NCBI GenBank assembly: GCA_014802535.1
Contig: JAAVCC010000006.1
Span: 47,953 to 81,368, forward strand
Length of the DNA: 33,416 bases
Origin: Bacteroides sp.
GTDB lineage: Bacteria; Bacteroidota; Bacteroidia; Bacteroidales; Muribaculaceae
Reading direction: 5' to 3'
The notes beneath the pieces are model-generated. The model was not told the DNA's origin, made no database searches, and was given only the letters and a program-made list of their open reading frames with translations. The stretch's first letter is position 1. Each line of letters starts with the position of its first letter. Shown piece by piece: positions 18,308 to 25,874 of the stretch. A program made the position numbers and the translations under genes.

Positions 18308-18516
18308 CATCACGTCTGCTGATCCTGCCAATCAGATTTTATCAGCTTGCCATTTCACCGATGTTTCCGGCATCGTGCCGCTACACCCCTACCTGCAGCG
18401 CATACGCAATTGAAGCACTCAAAAAATATGGGCCGATCAAAGGCTCATGGCTAACGATAAAACGAATAGCACGATGCCACCCGTGGGGTGGTTCAGGCTA
18501 TGACCCGGTTCCATGA
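18274..18516 (+). CDS. yidD: Membrane protein insertion efficiency factor YidD
   Basis: YidD is a small membrane-associated protein thought to help YidC insert inner membrane proteins. From ATG at 18274 the product has 80 residues, the usual size, and nearly all of it is the family signature: an N-terminal amphipathic part with [12 protein letters not shown], then [19 protein letters not shown] with Cys35 and Cys41, and [15 protein letters not shown] with Cys68. The frame is open back to 18196, but those extra codons lie within rnpA and do not resemble YidD. The stop overlaps the tatD start (ATGA). rnpA-yidD is a classic pairing. Confidence 0.93.
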   Translation: MSSIITGIGKLTSRLLILPIRFYQLAISPMFPASCRYTPTCSAYAIEALKKYGPIKGSWLTIKRIARCHPWGGSGYDPVP

Positions 18517-19145
18517 CAAACACCATCTTTGACATACATCATCACGGAGCAGAACCTCGGCCCTGTGCCATAAACTCAATTATGGCAGGAGAGCAACTTC
18601 CCGAAGGCAACCATATGTTTTCGATCGGGATTCATCCGTGGCAAACCGACCGCAACGACCTCGACCGCCTGTTTGAGTCAGTACACACAGCCATCAGCGA
18701 TCCACGCGTAGTAGCAATTGGAGAGACTGGCATCGACCGGTTAAGAGGAGGGGACCTCAACCTGCAAACAGAAATATTCAATCGCCATATCGACCTTGCC
18801 ATTCAAACAGGCAAGCCGTTGATCATACACAATGTCAGAGCCTCAGACATCATACTACCAATCATAAAAAATGCCGGAAAAGGATTGAAAACAATCATAC
18901 ACGGATTCAGAGGCAAACCTATTGAAGCACAACAACTGATAAATGCCGGAGCATATATTTCACTTGGACAATACTTCAATGGCGACACGGCTAAAATGAT
19001 CCCCGACAACCGATTATTTGCCGAAACCGACGAGTCAACCATGACTATAGACGATATTATCGAAACAATAGCAACCGCACGTTTAACAAGCCCTCAAAAA
19101 ATAAAAGAACAAATCGCCTTAAATGCTGAACTTTTAGGTATTTAA
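18513..19145 (+). CDS. tatD: TatD family metal-dependent hydrolase (deoxyribonuclease-like)
   Basis: The 210-residue TIM-barrel hydrolase keeps the metal ligands of the family: His9 and His11 in FDIHHHG, Glu71 in AIGETGID, His106 in LIIHNVRA, His129 in TIIHGFRG, and Asp172 in FAETDES. It is shorter than E. coli TatD (about 260), which is usual for this short branch in Bacteroidetes. TatD proteins are metal-dependent DNases or exonucleases; the natural substrate here cannot be told from sequence. Its start overlaps yidD by four bases. A 90-base gap without an obvious terminator leads to the efflux operon. Confidence 0.85.
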   Translation: MTNTIFDIHHHGAEPRPCAINSIMAGEQLPEGNHMFSIGIHPWQTDRNDLDRLFESVHTAISDPRVVAIGETGIDRLRGGDLNLQTEIFNRHIDLAIQTGKPLIIHNVRASDIILPIIKNAGKGLKTIIHGFRGKPIEAQQLINAGAYISLGQYFNGDTAKMIPDNRLFAETDESTMTIDDIIETIATARLTSPQKIKEQIALNAELLGI

Positions 19146-19235
19146 AAACGTTTAGATATTGTGTTACCCTACACTGTCAAATAATTCATCACTCCCTGCT
19201 ATTTGAAATACAGTTTTTCTATCATTCATCAAGTT

Positions 19236-20474
19236 ATGAAAATAACCAATCCCTCAGTACAAAAGATCAGACAAAAAGCATCTCCCGTGCTTGATTATCT
19301 GCGCGCCCACCTAAAACAAATCATCATTATTGTGGTGGTGCTTGCCGTCATAATCACTCTGCTCGCCATATTCCTCAAACCTAAAGCGCCACAGGCGCCC
19401 CTACCGACTGTAGAGGTAGAGGATGTAAAGGTCGATGACGTGAACATCTATGGCGAATATGTAGGTCATATCGAGCCTCAACACTTCGTGCAGATTCGCG
19501 CACGCGTCGAGGGATATCTTCAAAGTATCAACTTTGTTGAAGGTACATATGTCAAAAAAGGTCAAACTCTTTTCGTCATCGACCCTCAGCTATATCAGGC
19601 AAACGTAAACAAAGCTCACGCACAATTAAACAAAGCCAAGGCGGTTGCCCATAAAGCTCAACGCGACCTCGAACGCATAAAGCCACTATACGAGCAGAAT
19701 GCCGCATCACAGCTTGATCTTGACAACGCCCAGGCTGCCTACGAAACCGCCCAAGCCGAAGTTGTAGTCAGTGAAGCCGACTTAACACAGGCACAGCTTA
19801 CCCTCAATTATACCCGAATTGCATCACCAATCTCGGGATATGTATCGGAATGTTATGCCGACATCGGCAACCTTGTCGGTCCGTCATCAACATCGCTGCT
19901 TGCCACTGTTGTAAAAAGCGACACCGTCGTTGTTGAATTTTCAATGACAGCTCTCGATTATCTCAAAAGTAAAACGAGCAACGTCAACCTCGGTAATGAC
20001 GAATCGGGACTTAAACACACCTCTTTTATCAACATCACTCTGCCCGACGGCACCGAATATCCGTTCCAAGGCAACGTAAACTCATCAGAGCCACAAGTCG
20101 ATCCCAAGACCGGAACGTTTATGGTTCACGCAAATATGCCCAACCCCGACCGTAGCCTTCTGCCCGGAGAATACACTAAAGTAAAGGTGCTTCTGGATGT
20201 ACGCGAGGATGCAATCGAGGTGCCGAGCAAAGCTCTCGTGATTGAAAAAGGCGGCGCCTACATCTTTGTCGTCAGACCCGACAGCATTGTTGAACGTCGT
20301 TTTATCGAAACAGGGCCCGAAGTCGGCAAAAATACAATTGTAGAACGCGGATTGGCATCAGGTGAAAAAATCGTCACAGAGGGCTTCCATAAGCTCACTC
20401 ACGGTATAAAAGTTAACCCAATTCCGGTTCAACAGGTTGAGAAATCAGAAACAAAGTCAGGCGATGAAGCATAA
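19236..20474 (+). CDS. RND efflux periplasmic adaptor (membrane fusion protein, HlyD/AcrA family)
   Basis: The 412-residue adaptor bridges the inner membrane pump and the outer membrane channel. A basic N-terminal stretch precedes one strong membrane anchor at about 26-47. There is no lipobox Cys, so it is held by a helix and not by lipid. Then come a lipoyl-like half (HFVQIRARVEGYLQS and GTYVKKGQTLFVID), a helical hairpin at about 120-185 rich in Ala, Gln and Lys, the second lipoyl half (YTRIASPISGYV), and a beta-barrel and membrane-proximal domain. ATG at 19236 is chosen; the frame is open to TTG 19203, which has no support. The 3' end overlaps the pump gene by 11 bases. Confidence 0.92.
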   Translation: MKITNPSVQKIRQKASPVLDYLRAHLKQIIIIVVVLAVIITLLAIFLKPKAPQAPLPTVEVEDVKVDDVNIYGEYVGHIEPQHFVQIRARVEGYLQSINFVEGTYVKKGQTLFVIDPQLYQANVNKAHAQLNKAKAVAHKAQRDLERIKPLYEQNAASQLDLDNAQAAYETAQAEVVVSEADLTQAQLTLNYTRIASPISGYVSECYADIGNLVGPSSTSLLATVVKSDTVVVEFSMTALDYLKSKTSNVNLGNDESGLKHTSFINITLPDGTEYPFQGNVNSSEPQVDPKTGTFMVHANMPNPDRSLLPGEYTKVKVLLDVREDAIEVPSKALVIEKGGAYIFVVRPDSIVERRFIETGPEVGKNTIVERGLASGEKIVTEGFHKLTHGIKVNPIPVQQVEKSETKSGDEA

Positions 20475-23400
20475 CTACTTCCTTGAGCATCCGGTCTTCT
20501 CGATCGTAATCTCAATTGTAATATTTATAATCGGCGGGATAGGTCTCACACTTTTGCCTGTCGATCAATATCCCGAAATAGTTCCACCTATTGTCAAAGT
20601 TTCGGCATCATATCCCGGTGCCGACGCAACAACTGTAACCCAAGCGGTTGCTACTCCAATCGAACAGGAATTGAACGGCACACCCGGCATGATTTACATG
20701 TCGTCAACAAGTTCAAATTCGGGTGGATTTTCATGCAGCATCACGTTTGACATCAACACTGACCCCGAGCTGGCAGCCGTGGATGTTCAGAATCGCGTCA
20801 AAAAGGCAGAAGCAAGCCTCCCTGCCGAAGTCGTGCAAAACGGCATTTCAGTTTCAAAAGAGACCGCAAGCCGACTGATGACCATCACCATTCAAAGCGA
20901 TGACCCGAAGTATGACGAAATCTATCTCAGCAACTATACGACATTAAATGTCATTGACCCGTTGCGACGCATTCCCGGTGTCGGAAGTATCTCAAACGTC
21001 GGCGGACGTTATTATGCGATGCAAATTTGGGTGTCGCCCGACAAACTTGCCGATCTCGGCTTAACCGTAAAGGACATCCAGAACGCACTCAAAGACCAAA
21101 ACCGAGAATCGGCAGCCGGCGCACTCGGTCAAGCTCCTGCCGAAAACATCGACATCACAATGCCGATTATCGCCCGTGGGCGACTCTCGTCTGTTTCAGA
21201 GTTTGAAGAAATTATCCTGCGAGCAAACCCCGACGGCTCGATGATCAGAATGAAAGATGTTGCCCGTGTATCGCTCGAAGCATCAAGCTATGCCACCGAG
21301 AGCGGCATAAACGGAGGAAACGCAGCCGTTCTCAACATCAACATGCTCCCCGGCTCAAACGCAATGGATGTTGCCGAGGCAGTCAAGAAAGAGATCGAAT
21401 CAATTTCGCGCAACTTCCCTGACGGTATAACTTACGACATACCGTTTGACATGACAACCTATATATCGGAGTCGATTCATCATGTATATCGCACATTTTT
21501 TGAAGCGCTCATACTCGTGATTATCGTCGTGTTCCTCTCCCTCCAGAACTGGCGCACTACCCTAATCCCTATAATCGCCGTGCCTATCTCGTTGGTCGGA
21601 ACATTCGGTGTCATGCTCATATTCGGGTTCTCGCTGAATATGCTGACCCTGCTCGGTTTGATTCTTGCAATCGGTATCGTGGTCGATGATGCAATCGTTG
21701 TGGTCGAAAATGTCGATCGTATCATGAACACCGAGCATCTCAGCCCATACGAGGCAACCGCCAAAGCGATGAGCGGCCTGTCGAGCGCATTGATAGCCAT
21801 GTCGCTGGTTCTTTGTGCGGTATTCATTCCGGTGAGTTTTCTTCCGGGTATTACCGGACAACTCTATCGCCAGTTTACAATCACAATTGCAGTTTCGGTA
21901 ATCATTTCAACAATTGTTGCGCTGACACTGTCACCGGTGATGTGTGCCCACTTGCTCAAGCCCGAGACAGGCAAAAAGAAAAATCGCTTTTTCCGTCGCA
22001 TCAACTACATACTCGCTCGCGGCAATCGCGCTTATGGGCGCCTCATCAAACGAGTGATAAACCATCCGAAACGAATGTATGCAGCTTTTGGATTGGCACT
22101 TGTTTTCATTTGGTTTATGAACAGCGTAATGCCCCAAAGTTTCATGTCGCAGGAAGACCAAGGATATTTCACCGTTGAGCTCGAGTTGCCCGAGGGCGCA
22201 ACCATCGAACGTAGCCGTATCGTCACTGAGCGCGCTATGGAATATCTGAAAAACGACCCCGACGTTGAGTTTGTGCTTAATGTCACAGGCTCATCACCCC
22301 GAATGGGTACAAACTCGGCTCATTCTCAGTTGACAGTGATTCTTAAACCGTGGGATGAACGTAAAACAGAAGACATCGCCGAGATTCGCGAACGCATCAG
22401 AAAAGAATTACAGACCTATCCCGAGAGCAAAGTATATATTTTCAGCCCTGCAATCATACCGGGACTCGGCACATCGGGCGGCTTTGAAATGGTTCTTGAG
22501 GCTCGAGGCGATGCGACATACGCCCAACTGAGAGCTGCGGTCGATACGTTGTTACATTATGCAGCCGACGAACCGGCACTTGCCGATGTGTCGACCTCGA
22601 TGCAGGGTGATATTCCTCAACTCTACTTCAACGTTGACCGCGACCGCGCTCTGATGCAAGGCATTCCCGTCAGCGACATATTCTCGACCATGAAAGCGTT
22701 TACAGGTTCAATCTATGTCAACGACTTCAATATGTTCAACCGCATCTATCGCGTATATATTCAAGCCGAAGCGCCATACCGTTCATCGCGCGACAACCTC
22801 AACTTGTTCTTTGTCAGAGGTGCCAATAACGCGATGGTTCCTATCTCGTCGCTCGGCTCAACCTCATTCACAACAGGCCCCGGCACAATAGCGCGATTCA
22901 ATATGTTTAACTCGGCGGTCATCACCGGCGAAGCCGGCAAAGGCCACAGTACGGGTGAGGCAATGGATGCACTTCAGCGTATCGTTGATGAACATCTCCC
23001 TGCCGAGACAATCGGTGTGGAATGGCGCGGACTATCTTACCAACAAAAGCACGGAAGCGGCAACACAGGTATTGTTCTCGGCCTTGCATTTTTGTTTGTG
23101 TTCCTGTTCCTTGCCGCACAATATGAAAGCTGGTCGGTGCCTTTGGCTGTTATCCTGTCATTACCGATTGCCGGTGTCGGTGCATATCTCGGCATCTGGA
23201 TATGCCACCTTGAAAACAACATCTACTTCCAAATCGGACTTGTAATGCTTGTCGGACTCGTAGCCAAAAACGCTATCATGATTGTCGAATTTGCTAAAGA
23301 AGAGGTAGATAAAGGTGCTGATGCAGTCTCGGCAGCGATAAAAGCGGCACATCTCCGTTTCAGGCCAATTGTGATGACTTCACTTGCATTCATGCTTGGA

Positions 23401-23571
23401 CTTCTGCCCCTTTTGGTTGCAACAGGACCCGGCTCGGCAGCTCGCCGCGACATCGGCACAGGCGTATTTTTCGGTATGCTCGTCGCTATCACCGTCGGTA
23501 TAATCTTCGTTCCATTCTTCTTTGTAATGATCAACAAGGCGAATGGCAAACTCAAATCGTTAAAGAAATGA
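20464..23571 (+). CDS. RND efflux pump, inner membrane permease (AcrB/HAE1 family)
   Basis: The 1035-residue product is a proton-driven multidrug transporter of normal length for the family, with 12 predicted membrane helices in two halves separated by large periplasmic loops. The opening MKHNYFLEHPVFSIVIS and the VDQYPEIVPP motif are typical. Proton-relay residues are present: Asp408-Asp409 in TM4 (GIVVDDAIVVVENV) and Lys935 in TM10 (GLVAKNAIMIVEF), matching AcrB Asp407, Asp408 and Lys940. Substrates cannot be read from sequence. ATG at 20464 is preferred over TTG 20437 because its N-terminus matches the family. It overlaps both neighbours (11 and 4 bases), so the trio is one operon. Confidence 0.95.
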   Translation: MKHNYFLEHPVFSIVISIVIFIIGGIGLTLLPVDQYPEIVPPIVKVSASYPGADATTVTQAVATPIEQELNGTPGMIYMSSTSSNSGGFSCSITFDINTDPELAAVDVQNRVKKAEASLPAEVVQNGISVSKETASRLMTITIQSDDPKYDEIYLSNYTTLNVIDPLRRIPGVGSISNVGGRYYAMQIWVSPDKLADLGLTVKDIQNALKDQNRESAAGALGQAPAENIDITMPIIARGRLSSVSEFEEIILRANPDGSMIRMKDVARVSLEASSYATESGINGGNAAVLNINMLPGSNAMDVAEAVKKEIESISRNFPDGITYDIPFDMTTYISESIHHVYRTFFEALILVIIVVFLSLQNWRTTLIPIIAVPISLVGTFGVMLIFGFSLNMLTLLGLILAIGIVVDDAIVVVENVDRIMNTEHLSPYEATAKAMSGLSSALIAMSLVLCAVFIPVSFLPGITGQLYRQFTITIAVSVIISTIVALTLSPVMCAHLLKPETGKKKNRFFRRINYILARGNRAYGRLIKRVINHPKRMYAAFGLALVFIWFMNSVMPQSFMSQEDQGYFTVELELPEGATIERSRIVTERAMEYLKNDPDVEFVLNVTGSSPRMGTNSAHSQLTVILKPWDERKTEDIAEIRERIRKELQTYPESKVYIFSPAIIPGLGTSGGFEMVLEARGDATYAQLRAAVDTLLHYAADEPALADVSTSMQGDIPQLYFNVDRDRALMQGIPVSDIFSTMKAFTGSIYVNDFNMFNRIYRVYIQAEAPYRSSRDNLNLFFVRGANNAMVPISSLGSTSFTTGPGTIARFNMFNSAVITGEAGKGHSTGEAMDALQRIVDEHLPAETIGVEWRGLSYQQKHGSGNTGIVLGLAFLFVFLFLAAQYESWSVPLAVILSLPIAGVGAYLGIWICHLENNIYFQIGLVMLVGLVAKNAIMIVEFAKEEVDKGADAVSAAIKAAHLRFRPIVMTSLAFMLGLLPLLVATGPGSAARRDIGTGVFFGMLVAITVGIIFVPFFFVMINKANGKLKSLKK

Positions 23572-24950
23572 AGAAAGGAATTTTTTATATCATATTGATG
23601 TGTGCCACGTCAGGAATCACATCATGCTCGGGAACACGTAACCTTGCCCAACCTCAAGCCGATCTTCCCGAATCATTCCGACCGAGTCTTGGCAATGATT
23701 CCAATTCGGTTGCCGATATCGAATGGTGGAAATTCTATTCTGACTCGACCCTTTGCAAAATGATCGAGCGCACCCTCACGTTTAACCGCGACTTCCTGAA
23801 AGCCGGTGCGACGGTTGAACAACTGAGACAGCTTTATGGAATACAGAAGCTTAATTATACGCCCGACATTACAGGAAATATCTACGGCAACCAGGAAACA
23901 AACAACTATGACGGTGCCGGCACAACCAAAGACCCCGAATACGGGCTCAAAGCCTCAATAGCCTGGGAAGTTAACCTTTGGGGTGCCATGACATGGAGCC
24001 AACGCGAAGCAAAAGCCAAATATATGGCGTCGGTCAACGATATGCGTGCAATGCAAATGACCCTTATCGCCGAAACTGCTTCGGCATATTTCCGTCTCAT
24101 CGCCCTTGACAATGAGCTTTCTATTGTTCGTCAAACATTAATTACCCGATCGGAGGCGTTACATCAGGCCCAGCTGCGGTTTGAGGGTGGCTTGACATCT
24201 GAGACTGTCTATCAACAGGCAAAAGTAGAGTATGCCACAACCGCATCACTCGTCCCCAACCTTGAACGCCAGATTGTCGTTGCCCGCAATGCCCTTTCGC
24301 TGTTGATGGGCGAATTCCCGGCAGAAAATCTTGAACGAGGCATGATGGATGTAAACCTGAATTTACCCGACCGACTGCCTGCCGGTATTCCTTCTGAGCT
24401 ATTGACCCGTCGCCCCGACCTACGCGCTTCAGAACAACGATTAAAGGCAGCTATGGCTAATGTAGGCTTGACCTATGCCGACCGCTTTCCAACTTTCAGA
24501 ATCGGATTTACAGGCGGTCTTGAAAACAACCGGATGGAAAACTTCTTCAAATCGCCTTTTACATATGTAGTCGGCTCAATCACAGGCACAATCTTTGATT
24601 TCGGAAAGAAAAAGCGTAAATATCAGGCATCGATCGCAGCCTACGAGCAAGCGCGCTACAGCTATGAGCAGTCGGTCATGACCGCATTCCACGAAGTTGA
24701 CAATGCAATCGAGACCTGCCGTCGCGCCCATGAATCAGCCGCACTGAAAGTCGATCTAAGAGATGCCGCTGCAAAATATGTGCAACTTGCTCTTTTGCAA
24801 TATCGCGGTGGAGCTCTAAGTTACATCGATGTTCTTGATGCCCAACGTCGCTATTTTGACGCTCAAATCGGCGTCAGCAATGCTGTCCGCGACCAATACC
24901 TCGCCCTCGTCAACCTCTATAAAGTTCTCGGCGGAGGATGGAAAGAGTAA
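23568..24950 (+). CDS. Outer membrane efflux lipoprotein (TolC-like, NodT/OprM family)
   Basis: The 460-residue protein completes the tripartite pump as the outer membrane channel. It starts with a lipoprotein signal peptide ending in ITSC (Cys20), so it is probably acylated. Two repeats of the outer membrane efflux fold follow, each with long helices; visible marks are WWKFYSD near 52, ASIAWEVNLWGAMTWSQRE (about 129-147), PSELLTRRPDLRASEQRLKAA (about 275-295) and ALSYIDVLDAQRRYF near the end. PSELLTRRPDL-like motifs are characteristic of NodT-type factors. The start ATG overlaps the pump stop (ATGA). Confidence 0.94.
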   Translation: MKKGIFYIILMCATSGITSCSGTRNLAQPQADLPESFRPSLGNDSNSVADIEWWKFYSDSTLCKMIERTLTFNRDFLKAGATVEQLRQLYGIQKLNYTPDITGNIYGNQETNNYDGAGTTKDPEYGLKASIAWEVNLWGAMTWSQREAKAKYMASVNDMRAMQMTLIAETASAYFRLIALDNELSIVRQTLITRSEALHQAQLRFEGGLTSETVYQQAKVEYATTASLVPNLERQIVVARNALSLLMGEFPAENLERGMMDVNLNLPDRLPAGIPSELLTRRPDLRASEQRLKAAMANVGLTYADRFPTFRIGFTGGLENNRMENFFKSPFTYVVGSITGTIFDFGKKKRKYQASIAAYEQARYSYEQSVMTAFHEVDNAIETCRRAHESAALKVDLRDAAAKYVQLALLQYRGGALSYIDVLDAQRRYFDAQIGVSNAVRDQYLALVNLYKVLGGGWKE

Positions 24951-24953
24951 GGC

Positions 24954-24988
24954 AATGCATAATGCTTAATGCTTAATTCATAATGTTT
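24954..24988. repeat. Degenerate tandem 7-base repeat, five copies
   Basis: Five consecutive heptamers are aatgcat, aatgctt, aatgctt, aattcat, aatgttt. The array starts three bases after the stop of the outer membrane factor gene. It resembles the short tandem heptamer repeats found between genes in other phyla, notably cyanobacteria. A role is unknown. The rest of the gap to 25067 is AT-rich and shows no clear terminator. Confidence 0.6.
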
Positions 24989-25067
24989 CTTCCTCATTTT
25001 TACATGAAAGCAGAGCATAACAGCACAACAGGTATATTATATGTTTCATTTTCTACTATCAGTAATT

Positions 25068-25490
25068 TTATTCACGACGATTTATTGAAATATTTGTGAT
25101 ATAGTTTTCCTTTTTGTTATTTCCGTTTACTGAAACGATACTGTGGATATTATCTCCTATATTAGTTATCGGAGTAAAAATGAGCTTTAAAGTTCTATCG
25201 TCAACTTTTGTAATAGAAAAACCGGCATCTTTATTTATAAAAGATCCGTCATTAGTGTTTGCTTCAAGATTGATACTGGGATAGTTAGTACAGGTTAGTG
25301 TTATTTCTCCACTGAAGTCATCATTAGCTGAAATGGATATTTGATAAACATAGTCGGGAGCATAGGTAACAGATACCGATTCCGTGTCATATGATGAAAA
25401 TTCCCAAACCATTGGAACCGGGTCTTCATTACAAGACGTCCATGAGAATACTGACAAAATTGCAATTGCGATAAGATGTAATCTTTTCAT
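25068..25490 (-). CDS. Small lipoprotein of unknown function
   Basis: The 140-residue product has a lipoprotein signal peptide ending in WTSC (Cys20), followed by a mature part rich in Ser, Thr, Asn and beta-branched residues, suggesting a single beta-sandwich domain on the outer membrane. I recognise no family. The gene is visibly more AT-rich than its neighbours and stands alone: it is convergent with the efflux operon and separated from the barrel gene by a 384-base gap. This pattern fits an accessory or recently acquired gene, though short lipoproteins in Bacteroidales are often fast-evolving. The signal peptide makes a real gene likely. Confidence 0.75.
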   Translation of the reverse strand: MKRLHLIAIAILSVFSWTSCNEDPVPMVWEFSSYDTESVSVTYAPDYVYQISISANDDFSGEITLTCTNYPSINLEANTNDGSFINKDAGFSITKVDDRTLKLIFTPITNIGDNIHSIVSVNGNNKKENYITNISINRRE

Positions 25491-25538
25491 TTTAATTATA
25501 GTTTTGAATTAATATAAAGTGGATCTAATCATTCAAAT

Positions 25539-25569
25539 CAATTGTACTTTGTTTACTCTTATGACGCAA
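25539..25569 (-). promoter_or_regulatory. Candidate promoter for the small lipoprotein
   Basis: Read on the minus strand, TTG (25567-25569) is followed by a 20-base spacer and TACAATTG (25546-25539), one mismatch from the Bacteroidetes -7 consensus TAnnTTTG. The -7 box lies 48 bases before the lipoprotein ATG. Confidence 0.4.
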
Positions 25570-25650
25570 CTTTACTGAAAAAGTCCTACCCAAACTCAAA
25601 AAAATAATAAATTAACCATAGTCCAACCGAACGGAACAAGGGAGACCTCA

Positions 25651-25722
25651 GATAGTGACCACCTCACTCGTAGAGTCGGGTGGCAACTCCGTTGACTCTC
25701 CGCGCTCTACTGTTCCACTATC
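25651..25722. repeat. Nested inverted repeat, structured element part 1
   Basis: Outer arms GATAGTG (25651-25657) and CACTATC (25716-25722) pair perfectly. Inside them GTAGAG (25670-25675) pairs with CTCTAC (25705-25710). AGAGTC (25672-25677) can instead pair with GACTCT (25694-25699), so two inner folds exclude each other. This suggests a structured RNA or a hairpin-forming mobile repeat. The function is unknown. Confidence 0.5.
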
Positions 25723-25733
25723 AAATATAGATT

Positions 25734-25747
25734 CTTCGTCGACGAAG
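25734..25747. repeat. Perfect 14-base palindrome
   Basis: CTTCGTC is followed directly by GACGAAG with no spacer, giving a perfect two-fold site. It could be a protein-binding site or part of the repeat element formed by the flanking hairpins. Confidence 0.55.
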
Positions 25748-25767
25748 TGCCGGGGAGGGCATAATTT

Positions 25768-25802
25768 ACCCCACCAACGCACCGATGGTGCGATGATGGG
25801 GT
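25768..25802. repeat. Long hairpin, 14 of 16 positions paired, structured element part 2
   Basis: The left arm (25768-25783) pairs with the right arm (25787-25802) around the three-base loop GAT. Paired blocks are ACCCCA/TGGGGT, CA/TG and CGCACC/GGTGCG, with two mismatches (C-A and A-A). Neither strand has a T-run after the stem, so it is not a standard terminator. Confidence 0.6.
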
Positions 25803-25814
25803 TATACGTGGTTA

Positions 25815-25829
25815 TTTGTCTTCGACAAA
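25815..25829. repeat. Short perfect hairpin downstream of the barrel gene
   Basis: TTTGTC (25815-25820) and GACAAA (25824-25829) pair around loop TTC. On the minus strand it begins 45 bases after the stop of the outer membrane barrel gene. It could stabilise the 3' end of that message. No T-run follows. Confidence 0.5.
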
Positions 25830-25874
25830 CTATGGACGTAAATCGCAGTTACAACAAGCTATTCGTCAGATTGC

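Larger units (their letters stand above)
25491..25874. other. 384-base gap without a convincing gene
   Basis: The part next to the small lipoprotein (25491-25620) is AT-rich and holds the candidate promoter. The part from about 25621 to 25874 is GC-richer and packed with inverted repeats, listed separately. Reading frames are open through much of it on both strands: 76 codons on plus at 25655-25885, and about 65 codons on minus ending near 25650. Neither has a start with context or a recognisable product. No transposase remains or target duplications were seen. Confidence 0.6.

Noticed and set aside
20437-20463. TTG start extending the RND pump by nine codons
   Set aside because: The pump N-terminus at ATG 20464 matches the family; the added codons lie in the adaptor's coding tail.
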